Notes: generated by a model not told the origin, from the sequence alone. Counted from the first letter of the stretch, positions 34,776-43,987 are shown. The stretch is DNA of 64,000 nt from Priestia endophytica DSM 13796 (GCF_900115845.1 NZ_FOXX01000003.1:324124-388123), one strand, 5' to 3'. Numbers and translations are program-made.

Positions 34776-35537
34776 ATGAGCTGTTAATAAGAGCGCTTCT
34801 CCTTTAAATGAATGGAGCTTCTCCTTTTTTATAGCAATAGAGAAATAGCGTTTAATATCATGGGAAGCATTCTTCATTTCGTCTTCTAATTTATCCACCT
34901 TTTCAGGTGCTAACTTCATCATGTTGCACCAGATATAAAACTGAAACTCTTTAGGGAAAAGGGTGGCGCTTTCTATTTTTAGCTCATTTTTCTCAATAAG
35001 AGAAAACCACTCGCTCTTTTTATAAGCTCGAACATGACTCGGATCACGAAATTTTTCGATTTTATTATAAAACTTATCGTACTCTTCTTGCTCAGGTGCC
35101 ACATTATCAATAAGGACAAATGCCCCTCCTGGAGTGAGTACTCGCTGTACTTCAGAAATAAAAGCTTCAACATTAGAAAAATGGTGTGGGGCAATACGAC
35201 AAGTAACAGCAGTGAACGTGCTATCTTCAAAAGGAAGGTTCTCAGCATCTCCACAAACATATGAAACATTTCTATGTCCGTTTTTATTTAAAAATGATTC
35301 TGCTTTTTGAAGCATTTCTTCTGTAAGATCAAGAGCTACTACTTTTTTAAAAAGAGGGGCAAGTTTATTCACGACATGTCCTCCTCCTGTTGCAATATCA
35401 AGAAGATAAGAACAGTCTTGTCTTTTTATAATTTGTTCCATTTCGTTTAAATCTTGACCTTTTGCATGTGTTGGACTTTTAATGTATTGTTCAGCATTTT
35501 CTCCAAACTGTTTTCGCACAACATCTTTATTGTCCAT
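34761..35537 (-). CDS. Class I SAM-dependent methyltransferase
   Basis: A 258-residue methyltransferase of the UbiE/YxbB type. SAM motif I LLDIATGGGHVVNKLAP (about 42-58), the acidic loop VVALDLTEEM, and VCGDAENLPFEDSTFTAV are clear, and motif IV LTPGGAFVLID is intact. The methyl acceptor is unknown. GGAGAGGAGTTT precedes the ATG. It stands alone. Confidence 0.85.
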   Translation of the reverse strand: MDNKDVVRKQFGENAEQYIKSPTHAKGQDLNEMEQIIKRQDCSYLLDIATGGGHVVNKLAPLFKKVVALDLTEEMLQKAESFLNKNGHRNVSYVCGDAENLPFEDSTFTAVTCRIAPHHFSNVEAFISEVQRVLTPGGAFVLIDNVAPEQEEYDKFYNKIEKFRDPSHVRAYKKSEWFSLIEKNELKIESATLFPKEFQFYIWCNMMKLAPEKVDKLEDEMKNASHDIKRYFSIAIKKEKLHSFKGEALLLTAHKKTN

Positions 35538-35734
35538 AAACTCCTCTCCATTCTTTCACAAAGTTATACGCTAAAGCTTCTATAAAGTACAGGGTTCCTT
35601 GGTCACTCGAGTTTCATAATCTCTTTTAATCTTATGCGCCCTCTCCACCATACATTTCTTCGTTCTTTTGAAAAGTGACCTAAGGATAAGGACAGGCGCC
35701 GTTTCCACTCTTTTTTTACTTCATATTATAAAAC

Positions 35735-36367
35735 ATGGCTACTTTAAAAGATATCCAAAAACCTTATGACGCTGCATTTAGTTTAGGGCATAATTGTTTT
35801 CCTGCAATCTACTTACGTAATCATAATCTACGCCCTTTTGCAGGGGTGTTAGACTGGATGATTAGCTTTTCATTAAGCGAGGTGAACAAGCTTTTAGAAA
35901 ATCGTTTTGCTAACTTTCTCAAGAAAGAAAATCTCACATTTGAATCTTATTTTGCAAACGGTCTGACTCTTAAAATTCGTGATAACCTTTACAGTATTGA
36001 TTCAGCACACGATTTTTTAGCGAAAAACAATACGCCAACATCTTGGCCAGAATATGATGAAGTATATGCCAAATATAAGCGACGTGCTGAACGTTTTCTA
36101 GATACGCTTGAGAAAAGTGACGATCTTCTCTTTGTAAGACTTGGAGGCACGTATGAAGATGCAAGACGACTTGAAAGCGTTCTTGCGAGTTTAGTGAAGG
36201 GAAACTTCAAAGTGCTGTTAGTCATAAATGGAGAGGTAGAAGATTTTACAGAACTACAGTGGAATTTGGCTCATACTTGCGTTCTTCAGTATCCTATTTT
36301 TGATATGGATAAGCTTCGGGATGAAGCAAAATGGGCGAAACTTTTTGATGGAATGTCATTAAAGTAA
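35735..36367 (+). CDS. DUF1796 family papain-like cysteine peptidase homolog
   Basis: A 210-residue DUF1796 protein, a family predicted to be papain-like cysteine peptidases. The conserved start FSLGHNCFPAIYLRNHNLRPF holds the proposed catalytic Cys near residue 22, followed by AGVLDWMISFSL; FVRLGGTYEDARRLESVL and NGEVEDF are further conserved parts. No good ribosome binding site precedes the ATG at 35735, which is unusual here. Two 13-bp direct repeats (TGCGCCCTCTCCA) flank the gene at 35635 and 36461. The function is unknown. The gap 35538-35734 shows no gene. Confidence 0.72.
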   Translation: MATLKDIQKPYDAAFSLGHNCFPAIYLRNHNLRPFAGVLDWMISFSLSEVNKLLENRFANFLKKENLTFESYFANGLTLKIRDNLYSIDSAHDFLAKNNTPTSWPEYDEVYAKYKRRAERFLDTLEKSDDLLFVRLGGTYEDARRLESVLASLVKGNFKVLLVINGEVEDFTELQWNLAHTCVLQYPIFDMDKLRDEAKWAKLFDGMSLK

Positions 36368-36467
36368 TTTTTTTTAAAAGGGTTTAAATATTATTATAGC
36401 GGGTATAAAAATAATGAACATTGATATATCTGATATTTCCCCCTAAAAAATATTAGATATTGCGCCC

Positions 36468-36532
36468 TCTCCAAGTTTTCTTGGAGATTTTTTTTTCAAA
36501 AAAAAGAAGCCTTTCAATTTGAAAGGCTTCTT
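36468..36532 (+). terminator. Tandem hairpin terminators after the DUF1796 gene
   Basis: First: TCTCCAAG/CTTGGAGA with a TTTT loop and a nine-T tail. Second: AAGAAGCCTTTCAA/TTGAAAGGCTTCTT (36504-36532), T-rich tail. The 36368-36460 stretch has only a weak dyad (ATATCTGATATT). Confidence 0.85.
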
Positions 36533-36696
36533 ATCTTCTATTTCAGGGGATGGGAGTCACAAACAAAGGGGTTTATATTGTGACTATTACCTTTTCTATT
36601 ATAAAAGCTAATTAGAGACTCTTTCCACTTTTTATAATTTCGTTTTTCTTACAAAAGTTTATCACCATCTTTGGTTGGACTTCTCTTCTGCTTTTG

Positions 36697-36728
36697 TCCG
36701 TCTTTAAAAAATTTTTTTCAAAGACGGA
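36697..36728. repeat. Tight inverted repeat upstream of small membrane gene
   Basis: TCCGTCTTT and AAAGACGGA pair across an A-run and T-run that also pair, leaving practically no loop. It could terminate transcription ahead of the next gene. The rest of 36533-36800 shows no gene. Confidence 0.45.
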
Positions 36729-36805
36729 CCAAAAATGACGAATAAGTGCGAATTCTGTATTAGAAAAATACGGTGGTTTTTCCATCATGAATAGGAGGAA
36801 TTGTT

Positions 36806-36973
36806 ATGATTCATCTTCTTTGGGCAGCTATTGCTATTATAGTTGCGACAGTTGCTTTTCAACTGTTTTTTATTTTTCCGAAATCGTCGTCCTCCATTCA
36901 AAAATGGGTGATGCGTTTGATTGGTGTAGGCATGATTTCTGGACTTTTGGTTGTTTGTCATTTGATTATATAA
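36806..36973 (+). CDS. Small two-helix membrane protein
   Basis: A 55-residue protein read from ATG at 36806, 6 nt after AATAGGAGGAA. It has two hydrophobic helices (IHLLWAAIAIIVATVAFQLF and VMRLIGVGMISGLLVVCHL) joined by a basic-polar loop. I do not recognise the family. The strong ribosome binding site and immediate terminator support expression. Confidence 0.6.
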   Translation: MIHLLWAAIAIIVATVAFQLFFIFPKSSSSIQKWVMRLIGVGMISGLLVVCHLII

Positions 36974-37006
36974 AAAAAACGAATCCCTATGCGGAATTCG
37001 TTTTTT
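36974..37006. terminator. Bidirectional terminator
   Basis: Stem AAAAAACGAAT/ATTCGTTTTTT around a 10-nt loop immediately after the TAA. Confidence 0.85.
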
Positions 37007-37026
37007 ATGTATAAGAGACAATAAGT

Positions 37027-37644
37027 TCAGTATGCAAAATTGTGTTTACCAATTGTTCGGATAACTTTTCTAGAGAAAATCCACGTATTTGTTGAATCGA
37101 CAGGATTGTAATAATAAGTCGCTCCATAAGAAGGATCCCATCCCTTGTAAGCAGCCTTCACTGCCTTATAAGCAGTTGCATTTGGTGAAAGATAATATTG
37201 CCCATCACTCACAGCTGTAAACGCATTTTGTTGGGTAATCACAGATGCGACACTGCTTGGAAACTCTGGAGAATGAACTCTGTTTATCACAACAGCCGCA
37301 ACAGCAACTTGTCCTTCAAAAGATTCTCCTCGTGCCTCACCATATACAACATGTGCAATTTTTTCTACGTCTTCTAACTTCTGCAATGTCAATGGACCTG
37401 CAACTCCATCTATCCCAAGTCCAAAGTCTCGTTGGAAATTACTTACAGAATTTCTCGTAATCTCTCCATTGTATCCCGTTGGTGTTGTATTAAAGTAGCC
37501 AAGTAAACTGAGTTTACGTTGAAGCTGCATAATATCAGCATTTGTATCTGTACTTGCAGCGCTTACTGTATTATCCGCTCCTAGAGGACTTGCGAACAAA
37601 CTTAGCCCCATAGAAAGAGGAATAATCTTCTTTAGATGTCTCAT
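37027..37644 (-). CDS. Spore cortex-lytic/cell wall hydrolase, SleB family
   Basis: A 205-residue secreted hydrolase. A signal peptide (RHLKKIIPLSMGLSLFASPL ... ASA-like site) is followed by one peptidoglycan-binding repeat (about 40-90: QLQRKLSLLGYFN ... DGVAGPLTLQKL) and a SleB/CwlJ Hydrolase_2 domain. The catalytic Glu lies in VVYGEARGESFEGQVAVAAV and the end FSRKVIRTIGKHNFAY is typical. Such lytic transglycosylases cut spore cortex peptidoglycan during germination. No YpeB partner is adjacent, so it may be a vegetative or secondary paralog. The ATG at 37644 is 7 nt after AAGGAGG. Confidence 0.85.
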   Translation of the reverse strand: MRHLKKIIPLSMGLSLFASPLGADNTVSAASTDTNADIMQLQRKLSLLGYFNTTPTGYNGEITRNSVSNFQRDFGLGIDGVAGPLTLQKLEDVEKIAHVVYGEARGESFEGQVAVAAVVINRVHSPEFPSSVASVITQQNAFTAVSDGQYYLSPNATAYKAVKAAYKGWDPSYGATYYYNPVDSTNTWIFSRKVIRTIGKHNFAY

Positions 37645-37818
37645 CACCTTTCCTCCTTATAACTTAATTTTGAAATTGGAAGTCTTCTTGTCTATTAAAA
37701 CACAGTTTTATGGAAAGCAACACTTTAAAATGTAAAGAAATCTAAAAAAGGTAAATTCTACTCAAAAAAAAGAAGCTACCTTATATAAAGTAAGTCATTC
37801 ACTCAGTTTGACCCATAA

Positions 37819-37846
37819 AAAAAGAAAGGGTTCCCCCTTTCTTTTT
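37819..37846 (-). terminator. Terminator of the PfpI-family gene
   Basis: Stem AAAAAGAAAGGG/CCCTTTCTTTTT with loop TTCC; it overlaps the stop codon. Confidence 0.85.
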
Positions 37847-38369
37847 ATTTAGCTGCTAAAACGTCGGCAAATTCTTTTACATATGGAGGTAGATCAGGAG
37901 GTCTGCGGCTTGATACAATATGACCATCTGTTACAACAGGTTGATCATGCCAAACAGCTCCGGCATTTTCCATATCATCTTTAATACCTGGCGTACTTGT
38001 TACATTTACACCTTGTAAAATTTTAGCTGAAATAAGGACCCATCCAGCATGACAAATTTGACCGATTGGCTTTTTCGCTTCATTCATTTCTTTAATAATG
38101 GTAATAACTTCGTCATAGCGACGGAGCTTATCAGGAGCCCATCCTCCCGGAACTAACACAGCATCGTAGTCAGACGAGGCAACCTCTTTGAAACTGTAGT
38201 CAGACTGAATAGGAACGCCATATTTTCCTATGTACGTTTTATTGCTTTCCTCTCCTACAACATGAACGATTGCTCCTTCTTCACGTAGACGAAGAATTGG
38301 ATACCAAAGTTCTAAATCTTCAAATTCATCACTAACAAGGGCAATTACTTTCTTATTTTGTAATCTCAC
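37845..38369 (-). CDS. DJ-1/PfpI family protein, general stress protein 18-like
   Basis: A 174-residue DJ-1/PfpI protein. The nucleophile elbow is GQICHAGW (Cys106 with the adjacent His), and the conserved Glu is in VSDEFEDLELWYP. The group includes YraA/YfkM of B. subtilis (general stress protein 18), which are linked to protein repair or deglycase activity. The GTG at 38369 is best placed after GGAGGTG; an upstream GTG overlaps the ribosome binding site. Confidence 0.85.
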   Translation of the reverse strand: MRLQNKKVIALVSDEFEDLELWYPILRLREEGAIVHVVGEESNKTYIGKYGVPIQSDYSFKEVASSDYDAVLVPGGWAPDKLRRYDEVITIIKEMNEAKKPIGQICHAGWVLISAKILQGVNVTSTPGIKDDMENAGAVWHDQPVVTDGHIVSSRRPPDLPPYVKEFADVLAAK

Positions 38370-38468
38370 ATTTCCCACCTCCAGGCTTTAGTATAACATT
38401 GTCTTTTGCAATAGAAAAAGAAGAACGCACAAAAAGAGCTGGCTTTAACGCATCCAGCTCTCCGTCTC

Positions 38469-39719
38469 CTAAAGCTTTTCCAATACTTTTTCAGTTGTAT
38501 GATAAAGAAGCTCTGTTCCCAATGCAATATCTTCATATGAAGAATACTCTTTTGGATTATGACTTATGCCATCTTTAGAACGAACAAAAATCATTCCGTA
38601 ATCACAAACATAAGACATAACTAATGCATCATGAAAAGGCCCGCTCATAAGTTCTGGTGGAGAAATATTCATAAGCGCAGCCCCCTCTTTCATACAATCT
38701 TTAATCCATTTGGCACAGTAGCGAGGCTCTGAGTTTGTATCTTCTTTAATTGTATAAGTTAAGCCTTGTTCTGCACAAATGTCTCCAATTGCTTTACGAA
38801 GATCTCGCTCATAAGCATTTCGTCTTTCCATATCCATATCTCGTAAATCAATGGTAAACCGTACTTTTTCAGCAATAATGTTGCGGGAGTTTGGAAACAC
38901 TTCAATATTTCCTACTGTACCTACTGTAGGGTTTTCGATGTTTTGAGAAGCTATGTTGTTAAGAGTTGTAATAATGGCAGCTGCTCCAACTAGCGCATCT
39001 TGTCTCATTGACATTGGCACGCTTCCTGCGTGTCCTGCAAACCCTGCCAATTCAACAGTCAGCCATAACGGCCCAGATATGCCGGTTACAATTCCTACTC
39101 CTTGTCCTTTTTCTTCAAGAACAGGGCCTTGTTCAATATGAAGTTCTAAATATGCCCCTATTTCTTCATCCTTGTACTCCCATTTTGAAAATTGATTAGG
39201 GTCACATCCAAACTCAATGAGTGCTTCTTTTCTTGTTGTTCCATGTTGATCTTTCCGCTGGAGTTCGTCTTCTTCTAATCTTCCGTGCATCCCCCGCACA
39301 CCAAACAAGCCTTTATTGAACCGTGATCCTTCTTCATCACAAAAGGCAACAACTTCAATTGAAACAGGGGGAACAACACCTTTTTCATGTAACGTTTGGG
39401 CAACCTCTAATCCACCAATAACGCCAATAACTCCATCAAATCTTCCACCATATGGCTGGGAATCAATGTGTGAGCCAATTCTAAGAACAGGGGCGCTTTT
39501 ATCCCGACCTTCTAAGCGGCCAACAAGATTTCCAAAATTGTCAATATGAGTCTTCAAGCCCCCTTCGTTCATCCATGATTGAACAAGTTCAACAGCTTGC
39601 CTGTCTTCCTTTGATAGAGCTAAGCGACAAACCCCAGTTTCCTCAATTTTCCCTATAGCTGATAGTTCTTTTATTCTGCTTTCTACCCTTTTATGATTAA
39701 TAATAGAAGATGTAAGAAT
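38469..39719 (-). CDS. Zn-dependent hydantoinase/carbamoylase-family amidase, possible ATT start
   Basis: A M20-family amidase (N-carbamoyl-L-amino-acid hydrolase/allantoate amidohydrolase type). Metal ligands are in IGSHIDSQPYGGRFDG, FCDEEGSRFN and LELHIEQGPVLE, and the C-terminal HNPKEYSS motif is present. The first ATG in frame (39572) would remove about 50 family-typical residues (HKRVESRIKELSAIGKIEE, TGVCRLALSKEDRQ). GGAGGGG at 39731-39725 points to ATT at 39717-39719, which gives 416 residues, the normal family length. No ATG, GTG or TTG exists in this frame between that site and the conserved region. Either the gene uses a rare ATT start or its start codon has been lost. Confidence 0.75.
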   Translation of the reverse strand: MLTSSIINHKRVESRIKELSAIGKIEETGVCRLALSKEDRQAVELVQSWMNEGGLKTHIDNFGNLVGRLEGRDKSAPVLRIGSHIDSQPYGGRFDGVIGVIGGLEVAQTLHEKGVVPPVSIEVVAFCDEEGSRFNKGLFGVRGMHGRLEEDELQRKDQHGTTRKEALIEFGCDPNQFSKWEYKDEEIGAYLELHIEQGPVLEEKGQGVGIVTGISGPLWLTVELAGFAGHAGSVPMSMRQDALVGAAAIITTLNNIASQNIENPTVGTVGNIEVFPNSRNIIAEKVRFTIDLRDMDMERRNAYERDLRKAIGDICAEQGLTYTIKEDTNSEPRYCAKWIKDCMKEGAALMNISPPELMSGPFHDALVMSYVCDYGMIFVRSKDGISHNPKEYSSYEDIALGTELLYHTTEKVLEKL

Positions 39720-39910
39720 AACAACCCCTCCTAGATGATAAGATTATTAAAAAATATAGCATAGCTTCTCTTCATCCACATTAGACATAATGTTAAATAG
39801 AAGAAACTAAGTGAATACACTGTCTCCTCATTGCTCTTCATGTGAAAGAGACTATTTTTAATATGTATGCAACATCCTTCCGTCTCTGAAGCAACTCTTT
39901 CTTTATAAAA

Positions 39911-39938
39911 AAGAGCCTATGCAAATGCATAGACTCTT
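39911..39938 (-). terminator. Terminator of small membrane gene
   Basis: Stem AAGAGCCTATGCA/TGCATAGACTCTT with one mismatch, ending in six T on the minus strand. Confidence 0.8.
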
Positions 39939-39939
39939 C

Positions 39940-40113
39940 CTATGATTCATGGCGCCATTTCGCTGCCCATAATGTAAGAGATACAATAAGAACAAGACTA
40001 ACTCCGCTTGCTAAAAAAGCAATAGGGATAGAGCCTTCTTTTATAAAATTGATAGCGCTTGCAAATAAAAGTCCAACAAACACACTAAGTAGTACAAGCT
40101 GCTGCACTTTCAT
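39940..40113 (-). CDS. Small two-helix membrane protein
   Basis: A 57-residue protein with two membrane helices (MKVQQLVLLSVFVGLLFASA and IAFLASGVSLVLIVSLTLWA) and a basic end AAKWRHES. The ATG at 40113 lies 7 nt after GGGGAGGGAG, and a textbook terminator follows the stop, so it is very likely a real gene. No family is recognised. Confidence 0.6.
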   Translation of the reverse strand: MKVQQLVLLSVFVGLLFASAINFIKEGSIPIAFLASGVSLVLIVSLTLWAAKWRHES

Positions 40114-40326
40114 TGCTAACTCCCTCCCCTTTATACAGCTTATTTTCTTTAGCTTACGATATTTTTAGGTTATTGTAAACATAAAGAAATATACACGATC
40201 TTGTTTTCTAACATATTGATCTATCAACTTTTTTTAATTAAAATATTTTATTTATTAATGAAATGTGCTAGAATAACAAATGGGGACAAACAAAGGGATT
40301 TACATAAACAATATTTTTCTTGGCAT

Positions 40327-40375
40327 AAAAAGCATGTATAAGCTTAACATTACGTTAAATTTATACATGCTTTTT
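40327..40375. other. Strong orphan hairpin in a 440-bp intergenic region
   Basis: AAAAAGCATGTATAA (40327-40341) pairs perfectly with 40361-40375, and TTAAC/GTTAA extends inside. It is a terminator-like end with TTTTT on the plus strand, but no gene lies upstream on that strand. A TAGAAT at about 40269 could be the -10 of a short RNA. Farther on, 40443 TATACT is followed by hairpin GCCCATT/AATGGGC. Confidence 0.45.
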
Positions 40376-40519
40376 ACAGTTATCTTCGCATTATAGATTT
40401 AATAAACTAAACTTTTTTTATTTATTTTATTCCAGCAAAATGATATACTAGAAAAGAAGCTAATGTGTGTTTTACATTAACAATCGCCCATTATAGACGA
40501 ATGGGCTCCTTTGTCCAGT

Positions 40520-40552
40520 AAAAAGCTCTCCTCTTCAAGAGGAGAGCTTTTT
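40520..40552 (-). terminator. Terminator of the namZ/nagZ operon
   Basis: Perfect 16-bp stem AAAAAGCTCTCCTCTT and complement (40520-40535 with 40537-40552), just past the namZ stop. Confidence 0.88.
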
Positions 40553-40557
40553 CTATT

Positions 40558-41781
40558 TTAATAAAGTAAATATTGTTTTCTGATCTTTTTAAAAGCTTTT
40601 GTATCCTTCTGCCACTTTGCTATAATATCCTCTACATTTGTTCCCTTTTCCAACTCTTCTCTTACCCAGCTGTTTCCGATTAATAAATCAAAGTTTCCAC
40701 TCTTATTAAACGAGAACTCTTCTCCGTACAAATCATGAATCGTTTTAACAATGTGCAAACCTGTTTCAACCGATTGATATTTCTCTCTATCTGTTACATA
40801 AACTTGAACACCATGACTAAGCTGTCCGCTGTGCTTTGAAAAAGAAGGCGTAAATGAAGCAGCTCTGAATTTCACTCCATCTAAATGTAAATTATTTAAC
40901 TTCTCACTGAGCTCTGTTCCATTAATAAACGGCGCTCCTAACAGTTCAAATGGCTTTGTTGTTCCTCTTCCTTCTGACACGTTCGTTCCTTCAATAAGAC
41001 CTGTTCCTGGATAAACAAACGCCGTTTCTAGAGTTGGCATATTAGGGGAAGGCATCACAAACGGAAGGTTTGTTTCATCATAGTCGAAAGATCGCTTCCA
41101 TTTTTTCATTTTAACAACTGTTAAATCTGCACCAATCCCAAATTCTTTGTTAAAAAGTTGAGCAAGCTCTCCAACTGTCATTCCATGTCGAAGTGGAATA
41201 GGATATTTCCCAACAAATGAAGAATACTTTTCTTCAAGAACAGGTCCTTCCACAACTTCTCCACCTAGTGGGTTTGGTCTATCTAGAACAACAAACGGAA
41301 TTCCTTGTTCTTTTGCAGCTTCCATTGCATAAGCCATTGTATAAATGTAAGTGTAGAAACGTGCACCAACATCTTGAATATCAAAAACGAGAATATCTAC
41401 GTTTTTCAACATTTCAGGTGTTGGCTTTCTCGTGTCTCCATAAAGACTATAAACAGGTAACCCTGTTTTTTCATCAATATAATAGTCAACTTTATCTCCA
41501 GCTTGAGCATCTCCTCTTACACCATGCTCAGGTCCATAAAGAGCAGTTAGCTCAATATCCGGGTCTTCAGCAAATAAATCAACGCTGCTTCTTAATTCTG
41601 AATCCACTCCTGTTGGGTTTGTAATAAGGCCGACTCGCTTTCCTTTTAAAAGGTTTTTATGCTCACGAAAAAGGGTTTCAACACCAAGCTCAACTTTCTT
41701 TTGGCCCGGCTTTGCTTCGACTGTATTCCATGACGAAAAAACAAGTAGAAAAAGGGCTAACAACGTCAGTTTCTTTCTCAT
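40558..41781 (-). CDS. namZ: Exo-beta-N-acetylmuramidase NamZ (DUF1343)
   Basis: A 407-residue secreted protein of the DUF1343/YbbC family, shown in B. subtilis to be the exo-acting muramidase NamZ, which removes terminal MurNAc from peptidoglycan fragments. It has a signal peptide (MRKKLTLLALFLLVFSSWNTVEA) and family motifs GKRVGLITNPTGVD, ALYGPEHGVRGDAQAGD, DIQDVGARFYTYIYTM and GLIEGTNVSEGRGTT. It follows nagZ by 14 bp on the same strand, so the two enzymes act in turn on cell-wall debris. GGGGAGGAG precedes the ATG. Confidence 0.92.
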   Translation of the reverse strand: MRKKLTLLALFLLVFSSWNTVEAKPGQKKVELGVETLFREHKNLLKGKRVGLITNPTGVDSELRSSVDLFAEDPDIELTALYGPEHGVRGDAQAGDKVDYYIDEKTGLPVYSLYGDTRKPTPEMLKNVDILVFDIQDVGARFYTYIYTMAYAMEAAKEQGIPFVVLDRPNPLGGEVVEGPVLEEKYSSFVGKYPIPLRHGMTVGELAQLFNKEFGIGADLTVVKMKKWKRSFDYDETNLPFVMPSPNMPTLETAFVYPGTGLIEGTNVSEGRGTTKPFELLGAPFINGTELSEKLNNLHLDGVKFRAASFTPSFSKHSGQLSHGVQVYVTDREKYQSVETGLHIVKTIHDLYGEEFSFNKSGNFDLLIGNSWVREELEKGTNVEDIIAKWQKDTKAFKKIRKQYLLY

Positions 41782-41795
41782 CTTTTCTCCTCCCC

Positions 41796-43712
41796 TTATT
41801 TAAGCTTGATTCCATGGCCATACGGATAAAGTGTTTCTCCTTTAGCTGTTACAGAAGGGATGGCAACAGGCAATTTTCCTTTTGGTTTTGCTTCACCAAA
41901 GATAACGTGAATTCCTGCTGAAATGTTAGGCTGTTGAAATCTTCCGTTACTATAGCCTTTAAAACCATATAGAGCTAAAACAGCATGAGCTTCTTCAAAA
42001 TTAGCAACATCATATGGGTTTCTCAGACTCATGAGCACGAAAGACTTCTCACTCTTTTGGGTATACATCATAGCTGCACGAGGAAAAGAAACTGCCCATG
42101 CTGAAGGTTCATTAATTTCGTCCTCAATAACTCCGTCGTTTACAGCGGGGTCGTTTTGTATAACATATGAACCTGTCAAAACATAGTCTGCTTCATCTAT
42201 TTTTCTTTTCATCTCTTCGTTAAACACCTTTTTCTCAAATGGGACAACGTCAACTTCAACATTTTTTATTTTCTTTTCACTAATCATATTTTGAACTGTT
42301 TTCTTTACCGCTTCCCCTTGATAATCATATGGAGTAAATACAACAATTTTTTCCCCTTTTTTCGGGTTTAATGGCAACGTTTTTTTCTCATTTTTCACAA
42401 CGGTTACCGCTTCTTGGGCCATCTTCATTTCTTGCTTCTTATGTTTTTTATTTCCTACCACCTTCAGTGCATTTTTAACTTTCTGGTCCTCTGAGACACT
42501 TTTCTCCTCATACAATCCTCTTTTTATTTTTAAATCAAGGATTCTTTCAACTGAATCATCAATTTCTTCTTCTTTAATTTCACCTGTCCGAACAGCTTCA
42601 ACAACTGCATTGTAAACGTTCGCTAAATTTTCTTCTTCTTTAAGCGATGTAACAGAAGCAGGCATAAGCGCAATATCAACCCCTGCATTGATCGCCATAA
42701 TAACTGCTTCCTCTTGCCCGAAATTATCAGCAATTGCTTTCATATTAAGCGCATCTGTCACAATAATGCCGTCATAATTCATTTCTCCTCGAAGCAAATC
42801 ATTTAATACTTTTTTCGATAGTGTTGCAGGAACAATAATGTCTTCTCCGTCTTTTTTGCTCTTATAGACGGTATCATCGAAAGCTGGGAACTGCACGTGA
42901 GCAGTCATAATCATATCTGTACCATTTTCAATTGCTTTTTTAAAAGGGGCTAGCTCCACCTGACGCAAGCGTTCTTTAGAATGATTAACAACAGGCAAAC
43001 CATAATGACTATCAACTGCCGTATCTCCATGACCAGGAAAATGTTTGACAGTTGTCGCTACTTTTTCTCCTTGCAGTCCTTTCATTGTTTGAACACCGAG
43101 GTTTGAAACAAGTTCTTCGTTAGAGCTAAAAGAGCGGACACCGATAACAGGATTGTTTGGATTGTTATTCACATCAAGGACAGGACTAAAGTTCACGTTA
43201 ATCCCAAGCGCATGAAGTTCACGTCCAATGATTTCTCCTGTTTGATGGGCATTTTTCTCGCTTCTTGTTGCTCCTAATGCCATATTTCCTGGAAGATTTG
43301 TTCCTGATTGAAGCCTTGTCACAATTCCTCCTTCTTGATCAATCGCTACAAAAAGGGGCACATCGTTGCTGCTCTTTTTTAATCCGTTCACAAGCCTTGT
43401 TGTTTGCTCTGTATCTACAACGTTTTCTGCAAATAAAATAACCCCACCAAGATGATACTTCTCAATAAGACTTCCTACTTCTTCGTTCATCTCAGTAAAG
43501 CCTGTTGCTTTCTCTGCTCCTTGTTCTTTCCAATTTCTAAAGTCTAGCATAATCATTTGCCCTACTTTTTCTTCAACTGTCATATCTTGCACAATTTCTT
43601 TCGCCGTTCTCTCTTTCGCTTTTTCTTCTTTTTTAGCTTCTCCACTACATCCAAACGTTGTGAGCGCTAACATTCCTACGATGAAGACACTAATTACCTT
43701 TCTTTTTTTCAA
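41796..43712 (-). CDS. nagZ: Beta-N-acetylglucosaminidase NagZ, lipoprotein
   Basis: A 638-residue two-domain glycoside hydrolase family 3 enzyme, like NagZ (YbbD) of B. subtilis. It releases GlcNAc from muropeptides outside the cell. The N-terminal signal peptide ends near LTTFGC (Cys22), a slightly unusual lipobox. [14 protein letters not shown] (223-236) holds the catalytic His-Asp dyad and IVTDAL (Asp320) the nucleophile; the C-terminal sandwich domain follows from about 400. The start is TTG at 43712 after GAGGAGGAA. The other recycling genes (murQ, murR, murP, amiE) are not in this window. Confidence 0.93.
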   Translation of the reverse strand: MKKRKVISVFIVGMLALTTFGCSGEAKKEEKAKERTAKEIVQDMTVEEKVGQMIMLDFRNWKEQGAEKATGFTEMNEEVGSLIEKYHLGGVILFAENVVDTEQTTRLVNGLKKSSNDVPLFVAIDQEGGIVTRLQSGTNLPGNMALGATRSEKNAHQTGEIIGRELHALGINVNFSPVLDVNNNPNNPVIGVRSFSSNEELVSNLGVQTMKGLQGEKVATTVKHFPGHGDTAVDSHYGLPVVNHSKERLRQVELAPFKKAIENGTDMIMTAHVQFPAFDDTVYKSKKDGEDIIVPATLSKKVLNDLLRGEMNYDGIIVTDALNMKAIADNFGQEEAVIMAINAGVDIALMPASVTSLKEEENLANVYNAVVEAVRTGEIKEEEIDDSVERILDLKIKRGLYEEKSVSEDQKVKNALKVVGNKKHKKQEMKMAQEAVTVVKNEKKTLPLNPKKGEKIVVFTPYDYQGEAVKKTVQNMISEKKIKNVEVDVVPFEKKVFNEEMKRKIDEADYVLTGSYVIQNDPAVNDGVIEDEINEPSAWAVSFPRAAMMYTQKSEKSFVLMSLRNPYDVANFEEAHAVLALYGFKGYSNGRFQQPNISAGIHVIFGEAKPKGKLPVAIPSVTAKGETLYPYGHGIKLK

Positions 43713-43957
43713 GGCTGTTCCTCCTCTTTTTCGGTTTTCGTTCTCACATCATTACTGAGTAGTTTGGCAAGTTCTGCTATTTTTATAAAGAAAAAAATCT
43801 GTTAAATAAAATTTACCATATATAAGGTATAGATGTATATATCGCCTTATTCCTACGCCGATAAACTTCATAACACTTCTTTCTATCTTTTCTTTTTTAA
43901 GATCCAAATGCTGTGATACAAAAATTATATAAATTAAATTGTTCACAAAATGTTCAC

Positions 43958-43987
43958 TTATGAAGAGTATCCCTCTCTCGCTATAAT
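43958..43987 (+). promoter_or_regulatory. Likely SigA promoter of DUF2798 gene
   Basis: TTATGA, 18 nt, TATAAT, ending 33 bp upstream of the start. The remaining 300-bp gap between nagZ and this gene holds no convincing gene. Confidence 0.5.

Noticed and set aside
35034-35264. Plus-strand ORF within the methyltransferase gene
   Set aside because: It is antisense to a well-conserved methyltransferase frame.
37760-37800. Similarity between ACCTTATATAAAGTAAG here and ACCTTGTATAAGGTAAG near 62510
   Set aside because: Short AT-rich resemblance without conserved flanks; not enough for a repeat family.
43752-43946. 64-codon ORF upstream of nagZ on the minus strand
   Set aside because: No ribosome binding site and protein-unlike composition; it is in an AT-rich promoter gap.
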